Below are positions 1 to 7,188 of a stretch of DNA of 9,102 nt, piece by piece; the first letter of the stretch is position 1, and each line of letters opens with the position of its first letter. A program made the translations under genes and the position numbers. The stretch is from Pseudobutyrivibrio sp. (GTDB lineage Bacteria > Bacillota_A > Clostridia > Lachnospirales > Lachnospiraceae): positions 1 to 9,102 of the forward strand of contig JAILNO010000081.1 of assembly GCA_024691465.1 (NCBI GenBank). The letters are read 5' to 3'. Below the pieces are notes generated by a model. It saw only the letters and a program-made list of their open reading frames with translations. It was not told where the DNA came from and made no database searches.

Positions 1-995
1 CCCTTGGCAGCCAGCTGAAGCGCCTCAAGTAGATCATCATTATTGCCTCCTGTAGTACCTAATATATGAGTACTTGTGTAATGGCAATTATATAGATTAA
101 TCTCAGACTTAAACTGGTTGTCAGTAGGGCCTGCAAAGAAATTCATACAGCCATCAAATGCCAGCAGCCTATCTCCCATCTCAGCAACAGGTCTAATTGG
201 AACATACACGAACACATCATCATATCCATGTCCATCTGTAATATCCATAAGCTTCTCCTCTGCCTTATCCACAGAAGAATTGAAATAGATAAGCTCTATT
301 CCCTTTGAGGCTGCAAACTCTGGGCTAATAACCTCTGCTGCACGAGCAAGCTTGGCATCATCCACATCAGTAACTACGATTCTCTTAGGCTTATTTTCAA
401 AACGCAGACCATAACTAACTGCTCCTAGACCCATAGGTCCACAGCCACCCATAACTAAGATGTTACCGCCTTCCTTGGTGCCCATTGCATGATTATAATT
501 CTGCTTGTTAGTGTGATAGTTGGCATGATATCCACCTATGATACAGCTCATTGGCTCACCCAGTGATGCCTGATAGAAAGCCTCACCATCATAAGGAAGT
601 AATGCATCTAATTCCATTACCTCATGTGGCATAATACAATAAGTAGCATCTCCGCCACAGAATCTATATGAATAACCTGGTGAATCAAGCTTACCCTGAT
701 AGTTAAGTGCTGGCTGAAGAGCCCACTTATCACCTACTTTATATTTATCTTTCCACTTTTCTCCTACTTCAACAATTACTCCAGAGCACTCATGACCTGT
801 GATAATAGGATTAACATCTATATCCTGAGGTGCTCTCTTATGTTTCTTACCCTGCTTTGCTAATTTATATGTCGACATACATATGCTGTCGCTAATTACC
901 TTAACTAATATTTCATCATCTTTGATCTCAGGAAGCTCGAACTCTTCCAATCTAAGATCCATTTCACCATACATTCTAACTGCTCTTGTTTTCAT
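1..995 (-). CDS. Zinc-dependent medium-chain dehydrogenase, SorE-like hexitol-phosphate dehydrogenase (3' end outside window)
   Basis: Probably oxidises the hexitol phosphate delivered by the mannitol PTS to fructose-6-phosphate with NAD in the cytoplasm; the substrate is inferred from context. About 331 residues are readable from ATG at 995-993, with GGAGGT 10-11 nt upstream, and the frame stays open to the window edge; relatives of this type run to roughly 410-430 residues. The sequence shows the MDR catalytic zinc set (Cys39, the GHE motif with His68 and Glu69, and Glu147 in LGEP). The structural-zinc four-cysteine cluster is absent. The Rossmann motif GGCGPMG is at 183-189, and Asp210 ends the second strand, which suggests NAD rather than NADP. 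It resembles L-sorbose-1-phosphate reductase-type proteins rather than the long-chain MtlD. It is the last visible gene of the mtl operon, 32 nt after mtlF. Family assignment is firm, exact substrate is not. Confidence 0.85.
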   Translation of the reverse strand, partial: MKTRAVRMYGEMDLRLEEFELPEIKDDEILVKVISDSICMSTYKLAKQGKKHKRAPQDIDVNPIITGHECSGVIVEVGEKWKDKYKVGDKWALQPALNYQGKLDSPGYSYRFCGGDATYCIMPHEVMELDALLPYDGEAFYQASLGEPMSCIIGGYHANYHTNKQNYNHAMGTKEGGNILVMGGCGPMGLGAVSYGLRFENKPKRIVVTDVDDAKLARAAEVISPEFAASKGIELIYFNSSVDKAEEKLMDITDGHGYDDVFVYVPIRPVAEMGDRLLAFDGCMNFFAGPTDNQFKSEINLYNCHYTSTHILGTTGGNNDDLLEALQLAAK

Positions 996-1006
996 ATGAA
1001 GATGTA

Positions 1007-1011
1007 CCTCC
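1007..1011 (-). promoter_or_regulatory. Ribosome binding site of the dehydrogenase gene
   Basis: GGAGG on the minus strand lies 11 nt before the ATG at 995. It sits in the 32-nt gap after mtlF and fixes the start of a gene whose other end lies outside the window. Confidence 0.7.
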
Positions 1012-1027
1012 GCTAAGGGATTGTGCA

Positions 1028-1447
1028 TCAATCTTCAAACATGGCACTTATATCATCCTCTGACATATTTAGTAATCTATCTATTCCATCTGCATCAGAA
1101 AAAGATAACGCTATCTTTGAAAGAACTTCCAGATGTTCATCTCCTACAGCAGCTACGCCAATTATGACCTTAGCCTTTTCTTTGGCGCCCCACTCTTGAC
1201 CCTCTGGAACTGTAATAAGCACAATACCTGTCTTCTTAATATCTTTTTTAGCTGCTTCAATACCATGTGGCAAAGCTACGAAATTGCCCATATATGTATT
1301 GAACATTGTCTCTTTCTCAAGCATAGCTTGAGTGTAACTATCGTCTGTATATCCTTCAGAAGAAAAAATAGTGCCAATCTTTCTGATAACATTTTCTTTT
1401 GTATCTGGCTTCTGATTTAAAAGTATATTTCTCTTTTCTAGTACCAA
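1028..1447 (-). CDS. mtlF: Mannitol-specific PTS enzyme IIA component
   Basis: A cytoplasmic phosphocarrier that passes phosphate from HPr to the EIIB domain of MtlA. At 139 residues it is the usual size of a free EIIA of the mannitol/fructose class. The motif NFVALPHG carries the active-site His61, which corresponds to the His near 62 of Gram-positive MtlF proteins. The opening segment EKRNILLNQKPDTKENVIRKIG is typical of MtlF. The start codon is TTG, chosen because GGAGGT lies 6-7 nt upstream and because starting at the first internal ATG (residue 43) would remove the conserved N-terminus. It lies 15 nt after mtlR and 32 nt before the dehydrogenase, so it is almost certainly cotranscribed. 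Having EIIA as a separate gene rather than fused to MtlA is the Firmicute arrangement. Confidence 0.93.
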   Translation of the reverse strand: MVLEKRNILLNQKPDTKENVIRKIGTIFSSEGYTDDSYTQAMLEKETMFNTYMGNFVALPHGIEAAKKDIKKTGIVLITVPEGQEWGAKEKAKVIIGVAAVGDEHLEVLSKIALSFSDADGIDRLLNMSEDDISAMFED

Positions 1448-1453
1448 AATATA

Positions 1454-1459
1454 ACCTCC
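1454..1459 (-). promoter_or_regulatory. Ribosome binding site that decides the TTG start of mtlF
   Basis: GGAGGT on the minus strand, 6 nt before the TTG at 1447-1445. No ATG or GTG lies at a suitable distance, so translation very likely begins at TTG. Confidence 0.8.
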
Positions 1460-1462
1460 AAT

Positions 1463-3499
1463 TTATAGCTCGTTAATCTGACTGCTAAAATATTCTTTTA
1501 ATATTTTTTGTAATTTATTTCGTATTGAATCCTCTCGGCCATTTCGTATTGCTGAAAGAAAATCTTCATCATCTATAATTGCACTGCTAATTCTTCCTAG
1601 CATTTCAGAATTTTCTTTTCTGTGATCGTCTTGAGGCATTACCATGCAAAGTACTGCATTAATTCCCTTAAGACCCTTGCCTGTAAATTCCATTGCGTCC
1701 TCGCAACTTGCAGTGACCACAGCGCACTCCTTAACTGCTCTGCTGCGAGCATGTAATAGAGCAACACCTATCTCAGGAAATACCTGGCTCATGACTTGCT
1801 CACGAGCCATTATTTCCGAGGAAAGTATAACAGCTGCCTTAGGCGACTCAGTTATATCCGAAGTTAGAGAGTTCACCAGTTCTTCAAAAGATGTAAGAGG
1901 GAAAATCTTAAGATGGTGATATTTGCGAATAATCCCCTTTAACCTAATTATGACATTATTAATCTCATCCAGCTGTCTTGTAAAATCAGTATCCTCTTGC
2001 TTTGTAGGCAAAGTAGAATACTCTTCTATCTTCATACTGATCTGTAATATATCCTTCTTGGTAATCATAGGATTAACCATAATGTAATCTGTACCAAAGT
2101 CATTCATTTCAATGATGGATACAAAGAAATCAGTACGGGATATGATATGTTCAGTTATCTCATCAAAGCCATATGCCTTGATGACGATGTCGTAATTGGC
2201 AAATATATTTTTCAGCTTAGCAAGCATTAGCTGTGCTACTCCGAATCCACTTGCGCATATTACGCCTATATTAACAGTTCTTCTTTTTCTCTTTCTACTT
2301 TCGATCTTCTCCTTTGCTGCGCCAAAATGCATGCAAAGATATCCAATCTCTGAATCATTAGGCTGTAAGCCTGTATGATTATATATTACTTTCGCCGCTT
2401 TCTTACAGTCCTCATAGACTAAAGGATATTCCGCCTTTATCTGCTCTAATAGGGGATTAGATATTGGCATATCATTCTTCATTCTATATATGGCGGTCTC
2501 TAGATGAACAATAAGTCCTGTTATGAAATCATCTTCGTATTTGATTTCACTGGCATAATCAGAATCTATTGCATCTATCATCTCTTCGACAATATCCATG
2601 AACTCTTCTGCCTGAACCACTTGTTCCAGGCCAGTTTCATTGGAGTATCTGAATTTAGCACCTCTTATATGAAGAAGAATATTATTAATCTCAGCTTCAG
2701 GAATAGTTATATTAAATACCCCCTCTAAGGTCTGAGCTATCTTCTTAGCTATATCGTAGCCTTTATCCAACGAGGCATCATAACTCTCCTCAGTAACAAA
2801 CTTACCCTGTCCTATTCTCTCAACTGCCACTGCCAAATGAACCAATAACCCCACATAGGCATCATTTGTAATATTATTTAGATAAGGCTCATCTATATCC
2901 GCTAGGGCTGTTCCTACCTCAGCTAGAATACCTTCATTCATAAGGGAATATATGCTATCCCCCAGAAGTGGCTCGTTATCTATCTTCATACTATCTGTCA
3001 CAAAACGCTGTAACGCTATGCGATAGTTCTTCTCTGAAGCAGACAACATAATACCGAAACCAGGCTTCTTTATAATGTCTAAGTGATACTCTCTAGCCCA
3101 ATCCTCAATTGCCTCTAGGTCGTGACTAATGGTAGCCTCACTTACTCCAAACATATTGCTGAAGTAGAACAGCTTGTTAGGCTCACGATTCCTTAGAAGC
3201 TCTAGCTTAAGTAGATTCCTTCTTCTTTCTTTATCAGCGACTACCAATTCCCTCTGAGAACTAATCTCATCAAGAATCGCCTTTTTATTATCATCTGTTC
3301 CTTCAATGACATTGCCAGTGCCTTTCCTGCGGACCAGTTCCAGATTATATCTGGCTAACACCTCTGAAACCTGGCCTATCTCACGCAGGATAGTACGCTT
3401 ACTCACCCCTAAAATGTCCGCAATTTCCCCATCTGTAAGAGGATGCTTAACATTCAACAAATTAAGAATTATTTGTTTTACTCGAGGTGATATATCCAT
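1463..3499 (-). CDS. mtlR: PTS-regulated transcriptional activator of the mannitol operon (MtlR, PRD family)
   Basis: A 678-residue DNA-binding activator controlled by PTS phosphorylation. Domains in order: helix-turn-helix at about 20-44, second helix-turn-helix at about 111-134, PRD1 about 190-285 (His221, His277), PRD2 about 300-400 (His332, His391), an EIIB-like domain about 408-490 with Cys415 in VICASGFG, and an EIIA-like domain about 535-675 with His583 in ALLHARS. These match by position the residues described in Bacillus subtilis MtlR (His342, His399, Cys419, His599). In that protein HPr phosphorylates PRD2 to activate it, while phosphorylation of the EIIB-like cysteine inactivates it. 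The helix-turn-helix start, not an RNA-binding CAT domain, argues for a DNA activator even though BglG-family 'antiterminator' is a common label. It lies between mtlA (17-18 nt gap) and mtlF. The ATG at 3499 has only a weak AGGA about 12 nt upstream, which fits a low-abundance regulator. Confidence 0.93.
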   Translation of the reverse strand: MDISPRVKQIILNLLNVKHPLTDGEIADILGVSKRTILREIGQVSEVLARYNLELVRRKGTGNVIEGTDDNKKAILDEISSQRELVVADKERRRNLLKLELLRNREPNKLFYFSNMFGVSEATISHDLEAIEDWAREYHLDIIKKPGFGIMLSASEKNYRIALQRFVTDSMKIDNEPLLGDSIYSLMNEGILAEVGTALADIDEPYLNNITNDAYVGLLVHLAVAVERIGQGKFVTEESYDASLDKGYDIAKKIAQTLEGVFNITIPEAEINNILLHIRGAKFRYSNETGLEQVVQAEEFMDIVEEMIDAIDSDYASEIKYEDDFITGLIVHLETAIYRMKNDMPISNPLLEQIKAEYPLVYEDCKKAAKVIYNHTGLQPNDSEIGYLCMHFGAAKEKIESRKRKRRTVNIGVICASGFGVAQLMLAKLKNIFANYDIVIKAYGFDEITEHIISRTDFFVSIIEMNDFGTDYIMVNPMITKKDILQISMKIEEYSTLPTKQEDTDFTRQLDEINNVIIRLKGIIRKYHHLKIFPLTSFEELVNSLTSDITESPKAAVILSSEIMAREQVMSQVFPEIGVALLHARSRAVKECAVVTASCEDAMEFTGKGLKGINAVLCMVMPQDDHRKENSEMLGRISSAIIDDEDFLSAIRNGREDSIRNKLQKILKEYFSSQINEL

Positions 3500-3517
3500 A
3501 ATTAATTAAAATCCTAT

Positions 3518-4918
3518 CTATGCTTTTAGTTCATTAACTAACGCATCATATTCTGGTGCTGCCATGAAGTTAGTTATTGTTACAAGCTTAGCCTTAGGAG
3601 CATTCTTCCTAGCTCTATCTGCCAGCTCGTTATGTGTAACTACAATCTGTGCATCTGCTGGTATTTCAGAAACTGAAGCATGCTTAACTTCGATATCTGA
3701 TCTGCCTGCATCGTTTAGTTTCTTCTTCAGTACTGAAGCTCCCATTGCTGATGAACCCATTCCAGCATCACATGCAAAAACAATGTGCTTTACATCCCTG
3801 ATATCTGTTGAAATTACATCTGCTACTGTAGATACCTCGTCTACTGAAACTCCCTTTGACTGAGCCTTCATCTCCTTCATCTGATTGGTTGAATCAGCAA
3901 GAGTAGACTTGGCATTAGAAAGTCTAACTATAGGTGCTGCAATGGCAAAAGATACGCCTGCTGCAATAACAGCTGAAAGCAACACAAGTACTGTAGATCC
4001 CTTAGGTGCCATACCCGCATAAGCGATAATTGAACCTGGTGATGCAGGACCTGCAAGGCCGAGACCAAGAGCTGTGTTAAAAATCATAGCTGCTACAGAA
4101 CCACCGATTGTAGCAAGTAAAAGGATAGGATTCATAAGTACATATGGGAAATAAATCTCATGAATACCACCTACTAAGTGAATAATAAGTGCTCCTGGTG
4201 CAGAAGCCTTAGTAGTCTTATCCTTTGAAAATAGCATATAAGCAAGAAGTACACCTGTACCTGCTCCTGGGTTAGTCTCAATCATGTAGAAGATTGACTT
4301 ACCAGCAGTTGCCACATCATCTGCTCCAAGAGGAGTAAAGATACCGTGGTTAATAGCATTGTTAAGGAACAATACCTTTGCTGGTTCAACGAAAACTGAA
4401 ACAAGTGGTAACAATCCGTTATTAACAAGTGTCTGAACTCCTGCATTAAGTACTGCAAGTACGCCACCCATGAATGGTCCAATTAAGTAGTATCCAATAA
4501 TCGCAAGAATCAATCCTAGGATACCGACTGAGAAATTGTTCACAAGCATTTCAAAGCCTGCTGGAATCTTACCCTCGACAGCTTTATCAAACTTCTTAAT
4601 AACCCAGCCACCTAGAGGGCCTGCCACCATTGCTCCCATGAACATTGTATACTCTGTTCCACAGATAACACCAATTGCTACTATGGCACCCATGACTGCC
4701 CCGCGGCTTCCGCCTACCATCTTACCACCTTGATATGCTATCAATACAGGTAACACATATGTAAGCATCGGACCTACCATTGAACTAAGTTCAGCATTAG
4801 GCAACCAGCCAGTTTCGATAAATAGTGCTGTTAGCAAACCCCATGCTATAAAAGCACCGATGTTTGGCATTACCATTCCACTAAGGAACCGGCCAAAGCT
4901 CTGTATTCTCTCTTTCAT
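3518..4918 (-). CDS. mtlA: Mannitol-specific PTS enzyme IICB permease
   Basis: Membrane permease that takes up mannitol and releases mannitol-1-phosphate in the cytoplasm. It is 466 residues from the ATG at 4918. The IIC domain (about 1-335) opens with QSFGRFLSGMVMPNIGAFIAWG, nearly identical to E. coli MtlA as I recall it. It contains NNAINHGIF (about 185-193) and the signature GGIHEIYFPY (about 250-259), whose Glu254 corresponds to the substrate-site Glu257 of E. coli. A linker leads to the IIB domain (about 376-466) with phospho-cysteine Cys383 in FACDAGMGSSAMG. There is no fused IIA domain; MtlF supplies it. A TTG 15 nt further upstream is also in frame but overlaps the GGAGG ribosome binding site, so the ATG is the better start. 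It is the first gene of the operon behind the promoter at 4998-5027. Confidence 0.95.
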   Translation of the reverse strand: MKERIQSFGRFLSGMVMPNIGAFIAWGLLTALFIETGWLPNAELSSMVGPMLTYVLPVLIAYQGGKMVGGSRGAVMGAIVAIGVICGTEYTMFMGAMVAGPLGGWVIKKFDKAVEGKIPAGFEMLVNNFSVGILGLILAIIGYYLIGPFMGGVLAVLNAGVQTLVNNGLLPLVSVFVEPAKVLFLNNAINHGIFTPLGADDVATAGKSIFYMIETNPGAGTGVLLAYMLFSKDKTTKASAPGALIIHLVGGIHEIYFPYVLMNPILLLATIGGSVAAMIFNTALGLGLAGPASPGSIIAYAGMAPKGSTVLVLLSAVIAAGVSFAIAAPIVRLSNAKSTLADSTNQMKEMKAQSKGVSVDEVSTVADVISTDIRDVKHIVFACDAGMGSSAMGASVLKKKLNDAGRSDIEVKHASVSEIPADAQIVVTHNELADRARKNAPKAKLVTITNFMAAPEYDALVNELKA

Positions 4919-4926
4919 AAAGATTT

Positions 4927-4931
4927 CCTCC
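4927..4931 (-). promoter_or_regulatory. Ribosome binding site of mtlA, excludes the upstream TTG start
   Basis: GGAGG on the minus strand, 8 nt before the ATG at 4918. The in-frame TTG at 4933-4931 overlaps the first G of this site, so it cannot be the start used with it. Confidence 0.85.
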
Positions 4932-4975
4932 AAACATTAAAGGCTTGGCACGTCTACCTACACCTTGGTTAAATC

Positions 4976-4987
4976 CGAATGCATTCG
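4976..4987. repeat. Perfect 12-bp palindrome in the mtlA leader
   Basis: CGAATGCATTCG is fully self-complementary. It lies at about +5 to +16 if transcription starts near 4991. It could be a binding site for a dimeric regulator just downstream of the start point, or chance; no hairpin loop is possible without melting the centre. Confidence 0.5.
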
Positions 4988-4997
4988 TCTTGATATT

Positions 4998-5027
4998 ATT
5001 ATACGGGGGAATTGTATAGTAATTCAA
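4998..5027 (-). promoter_or_regulatory. Predicted sigma-A promoter of the mtl operon
   Basis: On the minus strand, TTGAAT (5027-5022) is followed after 18 bp by a perfect TATAAT (5003-4998). The predicted start point is near 4991, giving a leader of about 73 nt before mtlA. The imperfect -35 and the 18-bp spacer fit a promoter that needs an activator, and a likely MtlR site lies upstream. Confidence 0.75.
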
Positions 5028-5030
5028 TTC
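5009..5030. repeat. Inverted repeat over the -35 and spacer of the mtlA promoter
   Basis: GAATTG, 10 bp, CAATTC form perfect 6-bp arms. The right arm overlaps the -35 hexamer and the left arm lies in the spacer. The placement would suit a repressor, but the region is AT-rich and chance is possible. Confidence 0.4.
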
Positions 5031-5044
5031 TTAGATATTTGATT

Positions 5045-5066
5045 TTGTCACAAAGAAAAGTGACAG
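5045..5066. promoter_or_regulatory. Probable MtlR operator
   Basis: TGTCAC-N8-GTGACA (5046-5065) is a perfect 6-bp dyad. The left half reads TTGTCACA, which fits the half-site TTGNCACA of the Firmicute MtlR consensus (TTGNCACA-N4-TGTGNCAA, recalled from work on Bacillus subtilis and Geobacillus). The right half AGTGACAG fits less well, and the spacing is 6 rather than 4. Its centre is about 64 bp upstream of the predicted mtlA start, close to where MtlR binds as an activator in B. subtilis. Confidence 0.7.
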
Positions 5067-5087
5067 TTATTAAACATATTACATAAT

Positions 5088-5114
5088 AAAAAAAGAGGTG
5101 CAAAATGCACCTCT
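5088..5114 (-). terminator. Intrinsic terminator of glmS
   Basis: On the minus strand a perfect 9-bp stem (AGAGGTGCA pairing with TGCACCTCT) with a TTT loop runs straight into seven T residues. It lies about 60 nt after the glmS stop and before the mtlA promoter, so it separates the two transcription units. Confidence 0.92.
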
Positions 5115-5176
5115 ATTGTACCTTTTGAATCCACGTATCTATTCCATAATCGTTCTGAAAATTATTAATCAATTGT

Positions 5177-6994
5177 CTACTCCACTGTTACTACCTTAGC
5201 AAGGTTCCTTGGCTTATCCACATCAAGTCCCTTGTCCGCAGACACATAATATGAATATATCTGAAGGGCTACTATCTCAGGGAATGCCATGTACTCATCA
5301 TCTAGATCTGCCAGTCCGATTACATGATATTCATCCGAGAAATCTGGCTTCAGCTCATTCTTGGTCAGGAGCACTACGTTAGCTCCACGTGCTCTGATTT
5401 CCTTAACATTAGATAATGCCTTGGAAATGAGATGAGTCTGAGTAACAGCTGCTATTACTGGAGTGCCCTCTGATATAAGAGCGATTGGTCCATGCTTAAG
5501 CTCACCAGCTGCATATGCCTCTGAATGAATATAAGATATCTCCTTAAGCTTAAGTGCGCCTTCCATAAGAACAGTGTAATCCAATCCTCGTCCTATCATG
5601 AACAAATCACTTGCAGTAATAACTTCCTTAGCATGCTTATGGATAGCGTCCTTTTGTCCTAACACCTCTGTAATGGCATCAGGAATCTTACGAAGATTAC
5701 TGATAGCTTCCTCGAAATAATCCTCTGTAATCTTGCCACGTACCAGACCTGTCTTAAGGGCAAGCATATAGAACATAAGCATCTGAGTAGTATATGCCTT
5801 GGTACTAGCAACAGCTATCTCTGGACCTGCGTCAGTGTAGAGTGTGTAATCAGCCACTCGAGAAATAGACGAGCCCCTTACATTAAGGATTGCAAGGCAT
5901 AGCGCACCTGATTTCTTAGCCTTGTTGAGAGCCTCAAGGGTATCGATGGTCTCACCTGACTGGGATACAGCGATGAAGAGAGTATCTGAATCAATAACAG
6001 TATCTGAGTAGATAAACTCTGACGCCATCTCCACATCCACATTGAGACCAGCCCACTTCTTAAATAACTGACTACCCATCATACCAGCATGCAATGCAGT
6101 TCCACATGCTACTATGCAGATACGGTTGAAGTTCTTAAGGGCTCCATCTAATGTGCCACCGAATCCGAACTCAATATCATTGTTAACCAGATAATTGCTA
6201 AGAATCCTACGAATACATGTAGGCTGCTCCTCGATCTCCTTAGCCATGTAGTATGGATAACCCTGCTTACCTAGTGAAGATACTTCCCAATCTACCTTAG
6301 TATACTTAGGCTCCACTGAGTTACCCTCTAAATCCTCAAGTGTAACTCCATCACCATTAGCAGTAAGAATCACGCGCTCATCAAGTACGAAATACTCCTT
6401 AGAATACTTGTAAAGAGCTGCTGGATCAGAAGATAGAACTATATCATCATCAGTCTGTGCTACTACAATCGGACTCACATTACGAACTGCGAAGATAGTA
6501 TTTGGAATGTCATCGAACATAATTACAAAGGCAAATGTACCTCTGATTCTCTTAAGTACTCTCTTAATAGCCTTCTTTGGATCGCCCTCATAGAACTTGT
6601 CTAAAAGAGCAGCAACTACCTCTGTATCTGTCTCAGAAACAAGCTTATCCTCAAGCTCATACTCCTCACGCAAATCGGCATAGTTCTCGATGATACCATT
6701 ATGAACAAGTGTAACCCTACCCGAGCGATGTGGATGAGCATTAGTATCGCAGACACCACCGTGGGTAGCCCATCTGGTATGACCAATACCGCAGCAATAA
6801 TCAGCCCCTGACTTAGGCACAATACCTCTCAGATCACTGACTCTGCCCTGGCACTTGTAGATTGCAGACTCGCCCTCATCAGCACGTCGAATAGCAAGTC
6901 CTGCACTGTCATAACCTCTATACTCTAATAGCTCTAATCCATCTAGTATGTTAGCTAAAGCATCATTTCCTATAAAACCTATAATTCCACACAT
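5177..6994 (-). CDS. glmS: Glutamine--fructose-6-phosphate aminotransferase (isomerizing)
   Basis: Cytoplasmic enzyme that makes glucosamine-6-phosphate from fructose-6-phosphate and glutamine, the first step toward UDP-GlcNAc and peptidoglycan. It has 605 residues, against 609 in E. coli. The glutaminase domain (about 1-235) starts MCGIIGF, where Cys2 becomes the N-terminal nucleophile after Met removal. It contains GHTRWATHG (71-79) and HNGIIENY (98-105). Two SIS isomerase domains follow, with SQSGETIDT (344-352) and ASTKAYT (396-402). The stretch KEISYIHSEAYAAGELKHGP (484-503) holds the catalytic Glu and His501, and Lys600 lies in the terminal RNLAKVVTVE. All key residues are present. The ATG at 6994 has GAGGA 7 nt upstream. 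The gene is transcribed alone behind a glmS ribozyme and ends at the terminator near 5088. Confidence 0.98.
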   Translation of the reverse strand: MCGIIGFIGNDALANILDGLELLEYRGYDSAGLAIRRADEGESAIYKCQGRVSDLRGIVPKSGADYCCGIGHTRWATHGGVCDTNAHPHRSGRVTLVHNGIIENYADLREEYELEDKLVSETDTEVVAALLDKFYEGDPKKAIKRVLKRIRGTFAFVIMFDDIPNTIFAVRNVSPIVVAQTDDDIVLSSDPAALYKYSKEYFVLDERVILTANGDGVTLEDLEGNSVEPKYTKVDWEVSSLGKQGYPYYMAKEIEEQPTCIRRILSNYLVNNDIEFGFGGTLDGALKNFNRICIVACGTALHAGMMGSQLFKKWAGLNVDVEMASEFIYSDTVIDSDTLFIAVSQSGETIDTLEALNKAKKSGALCLAILNVRGSSISRVADYTLYTDAGPEIAVASTKAYTTQMLMFYMLALKTGLVRGKITEDYFEEAISNLRKIPDAITEVLGQKDAIHKHAKEVITASDLFMIGRGLDYTVLMEGALKLKEISYIHSEAYAAGELKHGPIALISEGTPVIAAVTQTHLISKALSNVKEIRARGANVVLLTKNELKPDFSDEYHVIGLADLDDEYMAFPEIVALQIYSYYVSADKGLDVDKPRNLAKVVTVE

Positions 6995-7047
6995 ATTTAA
7001 TTCCTCATTCTTTCTATGTATTACAGCAATGCTGTCAAAGTCTAAAA

Positions 7048-7186
7048 TTACCTATCGCATTATATTTGTTTTGCAGTTACCTGCATATTTGCTAATGCGT
7101 ACGCGTTAGGTCACACGGGAGGGCACCCGCCGAATATTCGATAATCCCTCCTCCTCGTTAACCAGTACTCACTGGTGCATGGCGCT
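7048..7186 (-). ncRNA. glmS ribozyme (glucosamine-6-phosphate-activated self-cleaving riboswitch)
   Basis: The minus strand shows the cleavage site A|GCGCC, with cleavage between 7186 and 7185. P1 is a 6-bp stem with a GAGT loop (7171-7176 with 7161-7166). The conserved core AACGAGG (7159-7153) is followed by TTATCGA, and GGCGGGTGCCC follows. P2 is GGAGGG with CCCTCC (7151-7146 with 7123-7118). The outer P3 pairing is ACCTA with TAGGT (7111-7107 with 7054-7050). A perfect 7-bp inner stem is CGCATTA with TAATGCG (7099-7093 with 7062-7056). P4 is TGCAG-GTAA-CTGCA with a GNRA loop (7085-7072). CGTG (7117-7114) can pair with CGCG (7105-7102) as the expected pseudoknot. P2 differs from the Bacillus anthracis version I recall (GCAGGG/CCCUGC) by a compensated change. 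It lies in the leader of its usual target, glmS; cleavage lowers glmS mRNA when GlcN6P is plentiful. Confidence 0.96.
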
Positions 7187-7188
7187 AA

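Noticed and set aside
1133..1420. Open frame on the plus strand opposite mtlF, and similar frames opposite mtlR, mtlA and within glmS and the hydrolase
   Set aside because: They overlap well-supported genes in other frames, have no recognisable protein motifs and lack good ribosome binding sites.
1463..3499. mtlR as an RNA-binding antiterminator of the BglG type with a RAT/terminator target
   Set aside because: The N-terminus has two helix-turn-helix segments instead of a CAT RNA-binding domain, and no RAT-like hairpin overlapping a terminator was found in the mtlA leader.
4919..4933. Upstream in-frame TTG start for mtlA, adding five residues
   Set aside because: The TTG overlaps the GGAGG ribosome binding site, while the ATG at 4918 sits at the ideal distance and gives the conserved MtlA N-terminus.
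7006..7035. Hairpin ACAGC-ATT-GCTGT between the ribozyme and glmS as a terminator
   Set aside because: The stem is only 5 bp and is followed by a mixed sequence, not a T tract; it is at most a minor mRNA hairpin.
7146..7154. GGAGGAGGG in the glmS leader as a ribosome binding site for a leader peptide
   Set aside because: No start codon with an open frame lies at a suitable distance, and the bases are explained as ribozyme P2 and core.
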